Notes: generated by a model from the letters alone, not told the origin. A stretch of 64,000 nucleotides of DNA from Paenibacillus physcomitrellae (GCF_002240225.1 NZ_CP022584.1:310001-374000), one strand, 5' to 3'. Counted from the first letter of the stretch, positions 16,868 through 25,622 are shown. Numbers and translations are program-made.

Positions 16868-17857
16868 ATGGGATCAGAGTTTGAAACCGAAATCCGTTAT
16901 TCGGTCATCATCCCGATGTACAACGAAGAAGAAGTCATCGGGGAGACCTACCGGAGAATTAAGAAGGTGATGAGCGAAACTGGAGAGCATTATGAGCTCA
17001 TTTTCGTCAACGACGGCAGTAAAGATCGAAGCGCAGCAATCATCAAAGACTACAGCCTGTGGGATAACACGGTAAAGCTGCTTGATTTCTCGCGAAATTT
17101 CGGGCATCAGATCGCCATCACAGCCGGTATGGATTACGCTTGCGGAGATGCGGTCGTCATTATCGATGCGGATCTGCAGGATCCTCCGGAATTGATCCAT
17201 ACGATGATTGCCCGCTGGAAAGAAGGTTATGAGGTCGTATATGCCCAGCGGATTAAACGAAAAGGGGAGACGTGGTTCAAAAAATGGTCGGCTGGCGCCT
17301 TTTACCGGCTGCTTCGCGCCGCCTCGGATACGCCGATTCCGGTAGACACAGGAGACTTCCGGCTGATGGACCGGAAGGTGGTCAATGAGCTGAAAAAGCT
17401 GCCTGAGAATAACCGGTTTGTTCGCGGACTGGTTAGCTGGGTAGGCTTTCGTCAGATTGCGGTGGAATTTGAACGTGATGAACGGCTGGCGGGAGAAACC
17501 AAATATCCGCTTAAGCGGATGCTCAAGCTTTCGCTCGACGGCATCACCTCGTTCTCGACTAAACCGCTGAAGATCGCCGGCTATGCGGGAATTCTTTTAT
17601 CCGCTGTAGGGTTTGTTTATTTGTTATACGTTATTTACTGCGCATTATTTACAGCTTCAACGACCAAAGGATGGGCCTCGATCATCAGCCTTATGCTGAT
17701 CTTTGACGGCTTCATTCTGATCATGCTGGGGGTGCTCGGTGAATATGTCGGACGCATCTATGAGGAGATCAAGGGAAGACCGCTATACATCGTGCGGGAA
17801 ACCTTTGGACTTGAGAAGGCGAGGAGCAAGGAAAGGAAGGACACGGTAAATCGATAA
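16868..17857 (+). CDS. ykcC: GT2 polyprenyl-phosphate glycosyltransferase (YkcC type)
   Basis: 329 residues from ATG 16868 (AGGGAG at 16852-16857); a GTG at 16859 that overlaps the GT39 stop is the alternative. It has a GT-A domain with SVIIPMYNEEE, the DDG-like VNDGSKD and the DAD triad IIDADLQDPPE, then PVDTGDFRLMDR and a QxxRW-like region FVRGLVSWVGFRQ, and two C-terminal membrane spans. This is the DPM1/GtrB arrangement: it joins a nucleotide sugar to undecaprenyl phosphate on the inner face. It almost certainly supplies the preceding GT39 enzyme, as in ykcB-ykcC of Bacillus. The sugar is unknown. Confidence 0.9.
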   Translation: MGSEFETEIRYSVIIPMYNEEEVIGETYRRIKKVMSETGEHYELIFVNDGSKDRSAAIIKDYSLWDNTVKLLDFSRNFGHQIAITAGMDYACGDAVVIIDADLQDPPELIHTMIARWKEGYEVVYAQRIKRKGETWFKKWSAGAFYRLLRAASDTPIPVDTGDFRLMDRKVVNELKKLPENNRFVRGLVSWVGFRQIAVEFERDERLAGETKYPLKRMLKLSLDGITSFSTKPLKIAGYAGILLSAVGFVYLLYVIYCALFTASTTKGWASIISLMLIFDGFILIMLGVLGEYVGRIYEEIKGRPLYIVRETFGLEKARSKERKDTVNR

Positions 17858-17938
17858 ACCACTAAACCATTAAACCACGTATCGGTATCCCTGTGATCGC
17901 TGTCTTTAAATGAGCAAAGAGAAAAGGAGGGATCGACG

Positions 17939-18835
17939 ATGAAAGTCAAAAAAGCGGTCATCCCGGCGGCGGGACTTGGCACCCGCTTTCTGCCGGCAAC
18001 CAAAGCGCAGCCCAAGGAAATGCTGCCTATCGTCGATAAGCCGGCAATTCAATATATCGTAGAAGAGGCTCTTCATTCAGGCATTGAGAGTCTTATCATC
18101 GTAACGGGACGGAATAAGAAGTCGATTGAAGATCATTTTGACAAAAATATGGAGCTTGAGCAGCTCCTGCGGGAGAAAGGCAAGCTGCGCATACTGGAGG
18201 AAATTACCACGATCAGCGGAGTTCCCGGTATCCATTTTATCCGTCAGAAGGAACCGCTTGGCCTTGGCCATGCGATTCTGTGCGCGCAGCAGTTTATAGG
18301 TGACGAGCCGTTTGCGGTGCTGCTTGGGGATGATATTATCGAAGCGCCCCAGCCTGCGCTGCGGCAGCTGCTCGATGTGTATGAGCAAAGCGGAAGTTCC
18401 GTGATTGGCGTGAAGCAGGTGGCGAGGGAAACGGTAAATAAGTACGGCATCATCAAGCCGGGCGACTGCCTGGCTGGTGTATACGATATTCGCGGACTGG
18501 TGGAGAAGCCGCAGCCGGAACAAGCCCCCTCCAATCTGGCCATTGTGGGCCGTTATGTACTAAATCCGGATATATTCGGCATCTTGTCCCGCATAGAGCG
18601 GGGCGCAGGCGGGGAATATCAGCTCACGGATGCCCTGCATGAGCTGAACAAGCAGCAAACGATGCTGGCGCTTGAACTGGAAGGAGACCGCTACGACATC
18701 GGTGACAAATTCGGCTATATACAGGCCGTGCTTGAAATCGGACTCCGCCGCGAGGAGCTGAAGCCGCTGCTCCTTCCCTATTTAAATGAACTGGTTCGCA
18801 ACAAAATAGGGTTGGATAACGTTATAAGTTCGTAA
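17939..18835 (+). CDS. galU: UTP--glucose-1-phosphate uridylyltransferase
   Basis: 298 residues, ATG after AAAGGAGGG. The N-terminus AAGLGTRFLPATKAQPKEM is the nucleotidyltransferase signature with Gly-rich loop and Lys for UTP. Further on are LGDDIIEAPQP, VEKPQPEQAPSNLAIVGRYVL and GDKFGYIQA, all typical of GalU/GtaB. It makes UDP-glucose, the donor for glycolipids, teichoic acid glucosylation and polysaccharides. It lies 81 bp after the GT2 gene and may be co-expressed with the glycosylation pair. Length is standard. Confidence 0.96.
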   Translation: MKVKKAVIPAAGLGTRFLPATKAQPKEMLPIVDKPAIQYIVEEALHSGIESLIIVTGRNKKSIEDHFDKNMELEQLLREKGKLRILEEITTISGVPGIHFIRQKEPLGLGHAILCAQQFIGDEPFAVLLGDDIIEAPQPALRQLLDVYEQSGSSVIGVKQVARETVNKYGIIKPGDCLAGVYDIRGLVEKPQPEQAPSNLAIVGRYVLNPDIFGILSRIERGAGGEYQLTDALHELNKQQTMLALELEGDRYDIGDKFGYIQAVLEIGLRREELKPLLLPYLNELVRNKIGLDNVISS

Positions 18836-19020
18836 GCTTTGTTTTATAAATAAATATATAGAGATATAGAGAGAACAATATAGAGAAAACAAACAAATAA
18901 CCGTATAGAGAGATAACAAGGAAAAGGTTAGAGACAAAGGATTCGGACAAGGGTTTTAGCTTAGGGTTGGTTAGACAAGGGTTAGGGTTAAAGTTACACG
19001 CCGCGGCAGCGGCAATACAC
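18836..19020 (+). repeat. Low-complexity purine-rich gap with TATAGAGA and TTAGGGTT-like repeats
   Basis: The gap after galU holds several imperfect TATAGAGA units (18856-18925) and then telomere-like TTAGGGTT and GACAAGGG units (18948-18992). No open frame of note is present. It looks like slipped, unselected sequence between galU and a terminator at 19021. Confidence 0.5.
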
Positions 19021-19058
19021 GATAAGAGCAGGCGCCACGCGGGCGGCCTGCTCTTATT
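19021..19058. terminator. Bidirectional terminator between galU and the methyltransferase
   Basis: A 12-bp perfect stem ATAAGAGCAGGC / GCCTGCTCTTAT (19022-19033 and 19046-19057) between two convergent genes. Confidence 0.75.
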
Positions 19059-19097
19059 TGGTTTTATCGGCTGAATTACCGGCTGTTTTACCGGGTT

Positions 19098-19820
19098 TTA
19101 CCGGGTGCCAGCCAAGACAGCATAACCCAGTTCCTGGCCGAAGTCGTGGATAAAAGCCTGATTCTTCTCAAAGAACTGCAGAACTTCGGGTTGGGTTAAT
19201 TGGCTGATGTCCATGATCTGGTGCGGATCATACCAGTCAGCCGACTGAGCGCCGAACAGCTGCTGCGATTTGCCTTCGCCTGCCCAAACCATCGGCTGAC
19301 GGAAACCAGCCTTACGCATTCTTTCAACCCATTCTCCCACCGTAGGGAGGGAATGGATCCCGTATAACCCGCGCATGAGCTCTTCCAGCTGTTGGTTTGG
19401 CCTGGTAGCAAACAGCTCCCGGTCAAATAACTTCCCTCCAGGAACAAGCACCCTGGCATATTCTTGGAAAGCGGCATCCGGTTCTACGAAGATTGTGACC
19501 GACTCGGCAAATACATAATCAAAGCTTTTCTCCTGAAAAGGAAGCTGCAAGACATCCCCGCTGATAAATTGGACATCGACCCCTTCGACCCTGGCGCGTG
19601 CACGGGCTTTGGCCAGCATTCGCGGATTTTGATCCAAAGCGGTTACCTGGAATCCAAGACTGGCGAGGAAGCAGGCAGTCCGGCCTGTACCGCAGCCAAC
19701 CTCCAGCAGCCTGGCCCCTGCCGGTATTTGAAGGCTCTCAAGCAGCTTCACGGTTCCTTCAAATCCTCCCGGATGAGCGGCCCCTTCCCCGGTTAAAGCG
19801 ATAATATCCGCATAATTCAT
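19098..19820 (-). CDS. Class I SAM-dependent methyltransferase
   Basis: 240 residues after AAAGGGG. Motif I is LLEVGCGTGRT (about residues 37-47), an acidic residue ends beta-2 (TALDQNPRML), motif II is GDVLQLPFQEKSFDYVFAES, and motif III is VLVPGGKLF. This is the Methyltransf_11/UbiE-like fold. The C-terminal 90 residues resemble no specific enzyme that I recognise, so the substrate is unknown. It stands alone between two convergent or divergent neighbours. Confidence 0.85.
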   Translation of the reverse strand: MNYADIIALTGEGAAHPGGFEGTVKLLESLQIPAGARLLEVGCGTGRTACFLASLGFQVTALDQNPRMLAKARARARVEGVDVQFISGDVLQLPFQEKSFDYVFAESVTIFVEPDAAFQEYARVLVPGGKLFDRELFATRPNQQLEELMRGLYGIHSLPTVGEWVERMRKAGFRQPMVWAGEGKSQQLFGAQSADWYDPHQIMDISQLTQPEVLQFFEKNQAFIHDFGQELGYAVLAGTR

Positions 19821-19953
19821 TCAAGAGAGCCCCTTTCTGTGTTCAGCTATGGCAAACGACCAGGATGGGAAGACAACTGGGATGTCGTCGTTTAACGTAT
19901 TCGGGAGAACGGAATATACTGTTATGAATCTGACTAGAAAAGGAGGAAAATCC

Positions 19954-20328
19954 GTGCAACTGATCCAGCCGGTTAATAAAGAAGGCTGCAAGCCGTATAT
20001 CGGCCAGCATGTGTGCGCAGTCCTTCACGATGGAACTCAGATCCATGGCGTTATCAGCAACGTGACAGACAAAGGCATCGAATTTAACGGCGCAGCCAGA
20101 AATGCTGAAGTGCTGTCCAAGAATCCTCAACGAGCTAAGAAGCAGCTTCAACAAGCTCAGCAGAAAAGCAAAGTGAAAACCCAGTCGAAAGGGAAAATTT
20201 CCGCTTTCGGTCCAGGTCCATACGGTGCCCCTTACGGTGGTGCGTATGGTTATGGCTACGGAGGCGCGTATGCCCTGGATTGGGCCGCAATCGCACTTTT
20301 GTTTCTGATCCCGTTCCTGTTTATTTAA
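19954..20328 (+). CDS. Small protein with SM-like N-terminus and Gly/Tyr-rich, membrane-anchored C-terminus
   Basis: 124 residues from GTG 19954. AGGAGG at 19941-19946, 7 nt before, decides this start over in-frame codons upstream to 19849. The first 50 residues (YIGQHVCAVLHDGTQIHGVISNV split) look like a small beta-barrel of the SM/YlxS kind seen in hypothetical Bacillus proteins. A basic Gln/Lys-rich linker follows, then a YGAPYGGAYGYGYGG stretch and a hydrophobic end ALLFLIPFLFI. Gly-Tyr tails of this kind occur in spore-coat-like small proteins. I do not recognise a function. Confidence 0.6.
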   Translation: MQLIQPVNKEGCKPYIGQHVCAVLHDGTQIHGVISNVTDKGIEFNGAARNAEVLSKNPQRAKKQLQQAQQKSKVKTQSKGKISAFGPGPYGAPYGGAYGYGYGGAYALDWAAIALLFLIPFLFI

Positions 20329-20377
20329 GCGGGGGTAAGAGTGCGGCCTAATGCTTTATTCCAAAGAGCATCATTCC

Positions 20378-20412
20378 AAAGACAAGAAATCATTTCTTGT
20401 CTTTCTTTTTTT
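20378..20412 (+). terminator. Terminator after the Gly/Tyr-rich protein
   Basis: AAAGACAAGAA pairs perfectly with TTCTTGTCTTT around a tight loop, followed by CTTTTTTT. Confidence 0.85.
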
Positions 20413-20512
20413 AAGCGGGGAAAAGGGAAAGAAGCGGTCTTTTTGTTCCTAATCCATATATACATAAATTAGCGGCAAATCATGCTTGAGAACATCGTTA
20501 AGGAGGAGAATT

Positions 20513-21385
20513 ATGCTGGACAATAGGGCGGTTTCCGAACAAACGGACCATGGCTTTGGTTCTCTGTCTGAGGAGTTGTGCGGCGATATCGTTTCTGTGC
20601 TTGGCGTGCCGCGTGTACCTTTGATTTTCCGGGCACTGGAAACCTTCGGTTTAACGGAGGAAGCTTGGGCAGCCGTCCGGATGAACCTGATGTCGGAGGA
20701 AGCAGAAGAAGCAGCGGAGCTGCTCCGTGCTCACCGGCTGGGGGTTCCACCGCTCTTGATCGATTGGCGCAATTTGTATAGTCCGGGTTCTTTCGAGCAT
20801 TTAAGAAGTATTGTGAATACGAGTTATAAGGCGAATCCCAAGCAGCTGCTGATGGTCAGCGTATGGGTCGAGGGATTAAGCGGACGCCCTGTCCGTGGAA
20901 GGAGAGATGGAGGGGCAGCGGAATCCGTTCCGGAGTCACTGGGGCGTGATACGGCAAAGTTATATCCTGGAGGGGTAAAAGGCACTTCAAAAGCCAACAA
21001 TCATGAAAACGCTTTATCTTCCAAGCTTCTAATGAATGAAATTGCGGAATATCATGGTCCTGCTGGAATGCCGGATGACTATAACTCTCTGATCCTGTAT
21101 CCGGAATTTCTTCGTATTCATTGGGGAAGCTTAAAACCTCATTTCAAAACATCCGGTTATGCGGCAGCGAAACGTCAGATCATTGCCGAAGCTTCGATGA
21201 AGGTGCATGAACTGCCTTATGCGGTGGACTTCAGCGGCTGGTTTGCCAAGTCTGAACCATCATTTGGAGACCGTGAACAGGGTGAAACGGAAAAAGCCCG
21301 TCTGCTCGAGCTTCTATATTTGCTTCAAGACCAGCTGGCAGGACTTCTACTGGAAATGTCGTTTATCCGTGACAGCCTGCATTAA
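20513..21385 (+). CDS. Uncharacterised protein, possibly of the DehI (halocarboxylic acid dehalogenase-like) family
   Basis: 290 residues from ATG 20513, set by AAGGAGGAG 5 nt upstream; a TTG at 20486 reads through that ribosome site. It is mostly helical with no signal peptide. Two similar halves may be present: VPRVPLIFRALETFGLTEEAW (split) with an Asn at NTSYKANPK, and MPDDYNSLILYPEFLRIHW with Trp before LKPHF. This layout reminds me of DehI-type dehalogenases, whose Bacillales relatives are annotated but untested. A variable basic/acidic linker lies at about residues 125-160. The assignment is weak; treat it as hypothetical. Confidence 0.55.
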   Translation: MLDNRAVSEQTDHGFGSLSEELCGDIVSVLGVPRVPLIFRALETFGLTEEAWAAVRMNLMSEEAEEAAELLRAHRLGVPPLLIDWRNLYSPGSFEHLRSIVNTSYKANPKQLLMVSVWVEGLSGRPVRGRRDGGAAESVPESLGRDTAKLYPGGVKGTSKANNHENALSSKLLMNEIAEYHGPAGMPDDYNSLILYPEFLRIHWGSLKPHFKTSGYAAAKRQIIAEASMKVHELPYAVDFSGWFAKSEPSFGDREQGETEKARLLELLYLLQDQLAGLLLEMSFIRDSLH

Positions 21386-21454
21386 TATGACGCCGGTTCT
21401 AAAGGCCCCACTTCTTGAACTGGTGGAATAAATAAAAACGGGTGAAATAAATAA

Positions 21455-21502
21455 AACAAGAAACACGGTTTCCGCTTCTGAGGAAACCGTGTTTCTTGTT
21501 TA
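21455..21502. terminator. Strong bidirectional terminator
   Basis: A 19-bp perfect stem (21455-21473 and 21482-21500) with an 8-nt loop, between convergent genes. Confidence 0.92.
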
Positions 21503-21535
21503 TGTCTGAAGGAGGCGGTATAACCCCGCCCATGC

Positions 21536-22111
21536 TTAATCCTGCTTACCTTCAATAGAGCAGAGCAGAATACCGGCTGCAAGCCCCAGGCGGGGATCAA
21601 ACCGCTGCTGATTGACCTGCGAGAAATCGCAGTGAACCTTGGTCACGAGCGGGTTGATATTTTGAGTGTAGGCTGGAGCTTTATGCCCGTCGATTTCGAC
21701 ATGATAACTTTGCGGGATAATATGTATGAACCGTCTAAGCAGGGCAAGAAAGGAATTGTCTTCTTTAATCCGGCCCGATTCGCTGTCGTCCGGAGCCAAA
21801 ATGATCCATTCGTCCTTCAGGATGGACTTAAAGCCGCGTCTGCGCAAGGCGCCGATTTTCTCCCCAGTGACAGAGTCCGTCACATCGTAAGTTGCCGAGA
21901 AATCGACCATGCTGCGTGCCCGGATGCGAAGCAGCTCTTCGGACATCGTTTCATCCTTGTAGAGCCCGATGTCTTCCTTGAATTTGAAGGCCTTCATCTC
22001 CGAGTACAAAACAAGCTGGTTGTTCTCGTCGTAAATATGATATTTGGTGCCTAATAGAGAGAAAACTTTCTTCCGAATCACGTATTTGGTACGGATGAAT
22101 AAGGAATTCAT
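21536..22111 (-). CDS. LURP-one-related / YxjI-like protein
   Basis: 191 residues after AGGAGG. It begins with a basic MNSLFIRTKYVIRKKVFSL and continues with short beta strands: YHIYDENNQLVLYSEMKAF, SATYDVTDSVTGEKIGALRRRG and SILKDEWIILAPDD (written as separate pieces). This alternation of conserved strand and D-x-x-G turns is the tubby-like LOR (LURP-one-related) barrel fold, family YxjI in Bacillus. Function is not known; the related scramblase fold suggests lipid contact. It is monocistronic. Confidence 0.65.
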   Translation of the reverse strand: MNSLFIRTKYVIRKKVFSLLGTKYHIYDENNQLVLYSEMKAFKFKEDIGLYKDETMSEELLRIRARSMVDFSATYDVTDSVTGEKIGALRRRGFKSILKDEWIILAPDDSESGRIKEDNSFLALLRRFIHIIPQSYHVEIDGHKAPAYTQNINPLVTKVHCDFSQVNQQRFDPRLGLAAGILLCSIEGKQD

Positions 22112-22354
22112 GATCCTGCATTCCTCCTCTTCAGATCTCTATGTATAGGTCTATCATCTCATAATCTTGCTTGGTCTGCCATAACGGATTGTCCGTATCA
22201 TTCTTTGGACTGGAACTCGGCCGAGCCCCGCTTTGGAGGTGTTTTGTTATTTTGGCAGGCAGCAAATTTAGGGTTTCGATGATCATCTTGTATAATGGAT
22301 TCTGACTTGTTTTATATATCTGCATCGTTTAAAGGAAGGAAGGCCGAATACAAG

Positions 22355-23368
22355 ATGAGCTGGGGAATAGGACTGCGCAACATCAAAACCGGCATCGCGA
22401 TTTGCATTTGTTTGCTGATCGGGGTCATTTTTAGAATAGATTCACCGTTTTATGCGGCAATCGCCACTATTATCTCCATGGAGAATACCATTACCAACTC
22501 CTTTGCGGCCGGCAGGCACCGCACTATGGGTACGTTGGTCGGGGCTCTTATCGGCGCTTGTCTTGCCTTTGTGGACCCGGGGAATGTGCTGTTATGCGCA
22601 ATCGGTGTGGTAATCGTTATTTATGTCTGCAATTTGCTGCATTGGAACAAGTCAGTGTCGATCGGCTGCATCGTTTTTCTGGCGGTTATGCTGAATTTGG
22701 GCAGCGATGGGGCGAACCCCTGGGCATACGGACTGCACCGGATTATCGACACTTTGATCGGCATTTCTGTGGCGGTAGCGGTGAATTATCTGATCTTTCC
22801 GCCGCGGCTGGAGGAGAGACTGGAGCAGCATCGCGTAGCATTTGCGGAGCAGCTGTCCAACGCATTCAAGAAGATGGCCGAAAAAGGAGAACCGGCGGAT
22901 CTTCCCGTACTGAGGGGCGAGCTGATTAGCCTTGAACAAACTTTTGAACAATGGAAGAACGAGATTCACCCTCGAAAGGTCAACGCCCAGGCGATGGATC
23001 AAAAAGCGGAAGTATTGGCTTCGTACCGCCATGTTTATGAGCATCTCGTGATCATGCAGCGTCTGAGGGACGAGTTGGGGATCGCAGCGGGCAAAGCCGG
23101 TTTAGTAACCGGAACCCGGCAGGCCGAGCCGCCGGGAGCTGCGACTCTGCCTGACGATTCTCGGAAGGATTCGAGGATGGATCAGCATCAGCTCGATCAG
23201 TATCAATTGAATCAGTTTCAGCTGAATCAGAATCAGTTGAATGAACAGTCAGAGATTGTGTACGGTTATCATCGAAACTGGATTTACCAGGAATTACGAA
23301 GACAGGGACTCCCCGTACCGGACATCCAAACGCTTCGATCTGCACCGTCAGAGCCGGATCACATATAG
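22355..23368 (+). CDS. Aromatic acid exporter family protein (FUSC/ArAE_1)
   Basis: 337 residues from ATG 22355 (AAGGAAGGAAGG upstream); an earlier in-frame ATG at 22295 falls within a TATAAT-like promoter element, so it is not the start. Six membrane spans fill the first 150 residues (GIGLRNIKTGIAICICLLIG, IATIISMENT, HRTMGTLVGALIGACLAF), typical of the ArAE_1/FUSC membrane domain, followed by a cytoplasmic helical C-terminal domain with FPPRLEERLEQHR. Near residues 281-303 a short run repeats QLNQ-type units (HQLDQYQLNQ...). Such proteins are thought to export aromatic acids in pairs or alone; the substrate is unknown. Confidence 0.8.
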   Translation: MSWGIGLRNIKTGIAICICLLIGVIFRIDSPFYAAIATIISMENTITNSFAAGRHRTMGTLVGALIGACLAFVDPGNVLLCAIGVVIVIYVCNLLHWNKSVSIGCIVFLAVMLNLGSDGANPWAYGLHRIIDTLIGISVAVAVNYLIFPPRLEERLEQHRVAFAEQLSNAFKKMAEKGEPADLPVLRGELISLEQTFEQWKNEIHPRKVNAQAMDQKAEVLASYRHVYEHLVIMQRLRDELGIAAGKAGLVTGTRQAEPPGAATLPDDSRKDSRMDQHQLDQYQLNQFQLNQNQLNEQSEIVYGYHRNWIYQELRRQGLPVPDIQTLRSAPSEPDHI

Positions 23369-23507
23369 ACTTGTTCAAGCTTATCGTTATGAAAGACTTG
23401 TCGCTATGAGACGTGTTCTCATGTAAGCCCGCTCCTGTTTCCCTGCTTGTGAATATATTAGAAACGTAAGAGTATATTCGCTGCAGCAGGAAGGGGCACT
23501 GACTAGG

Positions 23508-23963
23508 ATGGGGTATATTCAGGAACTCAGGACTCTCGTCGGTTCAAGGCCTTTGATTATGAATGGTTCATGCGTTGTCCTGCTTGATCCGAATGACAGG
23601 CTGCTGCTCCAGCGCCGTAAGGATAATGGTCTTTGGGGGCTGCCGGGAGGCGCGATGGAGATCGGGGAAAGCTTTGAGGATACCGCCCGCCGCGAGCTGC
23701 TGGAGGAGACCGGTCTTCGGGCCGGCCGGTTAAAGATGCTGGATCTGTATTCGGGAAAAGATTTGCACTTCCGTTATCCTAACGGAGATGAAGTGTTTTT
23801 AATATTTGCTGCTTACCTCTGCACCGATTACGACGGCGAGCTACAGGATGAAGACGACGAGGTGCTTGAGGTTGGATTTTTTGAGCTTAAGCGGCTGCCG
23901 GGCGCTATCCACCCGCCGGACGGGCCTGTGATTCGGAAATTGATGGCCGATATGCCGAAATGA
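23508..23963 (+). CDS. Nudix hydrolase
   Basis: 151 residues. The Nudix box is complete: GGAMEIGESFEDTARRELLE continuing ETGL (about residues 44-67), with catalytic Glu residues in REXXEE. It also has the MNGSCVVLLDPNDRLLLQRR strand typical of ADP-ribose/NTP-type Nudix enzymes. It hydrolyses a nucleoside diphosphate linked to some other group; the specific substrate cannot be told. AGGAAGGGG lies 12 nt before the ATG. It is single, with no terminator clearly seen. Confidence 0.9.
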   Translation: MGYIQELRTLVGSRPLIMNGSCVVLLDPNDRLLLQRRKDNGLWGLPGGAMEIGESFEDTARRELLEETGLRAGRLKMLDLYSGKDLHFRYPNGDEVFLIFAAYLCTDYDGELQDEDDEVLEVGFFELKRLPGAIHPPDGPVIRKLMADMPK

Positions 23964-24154
23964 TGATAGACGCACAAGGAATGAAAGACTGCTGTTCTCT
24001 GACGGAGGCGGCAGCCTTTTTTCATATCAAGATGGATCGGAATTGAGGACCAAGCAGGAAATGGAAGATAGTGGAGAGAAAGCTACAGAACAGCATTAGG
24101 TGGGATAACCATAACGAAAGTGAGAAGCGAGTTTGAAGGAAAGGGGGGGAAACC

Positions 24155-24472
24155 ATGTTTTTGCCGTTCATAATTCTGGTTGTGCTGGGCTTCCTGATGT
24201 TGGTGGTGTTTGTACCGTATGGGGGGATCATTATGGCTTCGGTCACCTTCGCGGTAGTTATTCTTCAATACCTGAAGACTCACAGAATGCATCAGGAGCT
24301 GCAAGAAATAAGAAAACATTTGGGCGTTATGAAACCGGAAGAGGAAGAGGAGTATGACATAAAGCGGCAGATCAATGAGGTCGATCATTTGGGTGCTGCG
24401 GCGATAGAAGAGGTCAATCAAAAAATCGAGGAAGAATTAGCGAATACAGCGGATCTGAATAAAAAAGATTAG
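24155..24472 (+). CDS. Small membrane protein with coiled-coil tail
   Basis: 105 residues after AAAGGGGGG. Two hydrophobic segments (residues 3-22 and 25-41, FLPFIILVVLGFLMLVVFV and IIMASVTFAVVILQYL) are followed by a charged helical region with heptad character (HQELQEIRKHLG, IEEVNQKIEEELA). It is likely a bitopic inner-membrane protein with its tail in the cytoplasm. I do not recognise a family. It precedes the broken Nudix gene by 28 bp. Confidence 0.65.
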   Translation: MFLPFIILVVLGFLMLVVFVPYGGIIMASVTFAVVILQYLKTHRMHQELQEIRKHLGVMKPEEEEEYDIKRQINEVDHLGAAAIEEVNQKIEEELANTADLNKKD

Positions 24473-24500
24473 AGCTCCAGAGGGAAAAGGAGAGACCAAT

Positions 24501-24924
24501 ATGCAACTGCCCGTAAATCTTGTAACTGCCGGTGGAATGGTTGTGAACAATCAGGACGAAGTTCTGTTAGTTAAGACTCATCGCGGCGGATGGGTTTTTC
24601 CAGGAGGACAGATTGAAGTCGGCGAAAATGTAATGGATGGCGGGCAGCCTATGAGGGTTACAACGGTGTTGAAACGGTACCTACTAAAATGAATTTCCTA
24701 AAGTGAATTTCGACTTTGTTTGTCAACCCGTTGGCGGTGGATTGTCTGCTTCAGAGGAGACAACGGACAGCCGTTGGGCCAACAAAATGGAAGTGTTTGA
24801 CTGGATAACAGCTCCGGCTGTACGGACGTGATATCAAGCCTATTTGGACTTTTCTGGCAGCATTGCTTATATGGAGTATGTCACCAAACCGGAATTCAAA
24901 GTCATACAAAGCCGAACGGTTTAG
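24501..24924 (+). pseudogene. Broken Nudix hydrolase gene: internal deletion, frameshift, nonsense codon
   Basis: The 5' part encodes 63 residues from ATG 24501 that start well (NLVTAGGMVVNNQDEVLLVKT, GGWVFPGGQIEVGENVMDG) but lose the catalytic Nudix helix: the expected REXXEEXG part is absent and the frame changes. The rest is still readable. From 24664 GVETVPTK occurs in another frame. A near-duplicated 14-bp stretch (aaatgaatttcct/aaagtgaatttcg) causes a further shift. From 24703 to 24924 VNFDFVCQPVGGG...DWITAPAVRT-stop-YQAYLDFSGSIAYMEYV continues, with an in-frame TGA at 24829 where relatives have Arg. Deletion, duplication and a CGA-to-TGA change together show it has been dead for some time. 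Confidence 0.8.
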
Positions 24925-24960
24925 GAAGAGTCACGGGATTGAAGAGGGCCAGGCATTTGG

Positions 24961-25489
24961 CTAATAAATAGGACGATGACCTTTGGAGTATGCCTCGATC
25001 TTTTCAAAAACAAGCCGGCTGGTTTTCTTACTTTGCATAGAAGTACCATTAAGAGCTTGAACTAAATCATCCATGTAAGATTTGTATGTCTCAGCCTCAT
25101 CGGCCGACTCAGACCCATTCTCCAGATAACTGGACAACAATCGTGAAGAAATGAGCACAAAATCTGCCGTATAACTTGGGAGCGGGGCCAAGCTCTGTTT
25201 ATACAACTGGTTGGACTTCAAATCCAGCATTTTTACTTCAGAATCCATTTTGTAAGTAAAAGCTGTTAGGTCATAGAGAGCTAAGCGTTTCTTCTTGGGA
25301 TCCGGTTCACTTAAGTAAGCGTCAAGACTTTGCCTGAGTGGCCCGGGTATCGGCTAGAAACAACTCATAGGCGCCCTTAACTTCGCCTTTACTGGGTTCC
25401 GACTCGGAAGCTTTATAGAGCAGGGACACATTCAAAATGATGGATAGAAGTAACAGGGCTGCGAGAACGGCAATCGTATTCTTTTTCAA
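24961..25489 (-). pseudogene. Frameshifted single-span membrane protein gene
   Basis: Starts at TTG 25489, set by AAGGAAGGTG just upstream (an ATG at 25510 is the alternative). The first part has an N-terminal span (TIAVLAALLLLSIILNVSLL), then reaches a TGA at 25322. In the next frame translation continues without a break as SLDAYLSEPDPKKKRLALYD and on through the 95-residue segment that ends at 24961. Removing one G in CAGGCAAAG (about 25331-25335) restores a protein of about 176 residues. It is either a one-base lesion or a base-calling error. The family is not recognised. Confidence 0.7.
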
Positions 25490-25622
25490 AAAAACACCTT
25501 CCTTTGACATTAGACCTGTCCATTATAAAGAACATCGCTAAAGCTGCATAATGTAAAATATTCCTTCAAGCAGGTCCTGTGTTATGATAGAAATACCAAA
25601 TTATTCCGATTTGAGGTGTCCC

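Noticed and set aside
18940..19000. TTAGGGTT units as a real telomere or chromosome end
   Set aside because: They are few, internal and followed by ordinary genes; bacterial slippage explains them.
22295..22354. Upstream ATG of the FUSC-family gene
   Set aside because: The ATG lies in a TATAAT-like element and has no ribosome site; AAGGAAGGAAGG favours 22355.
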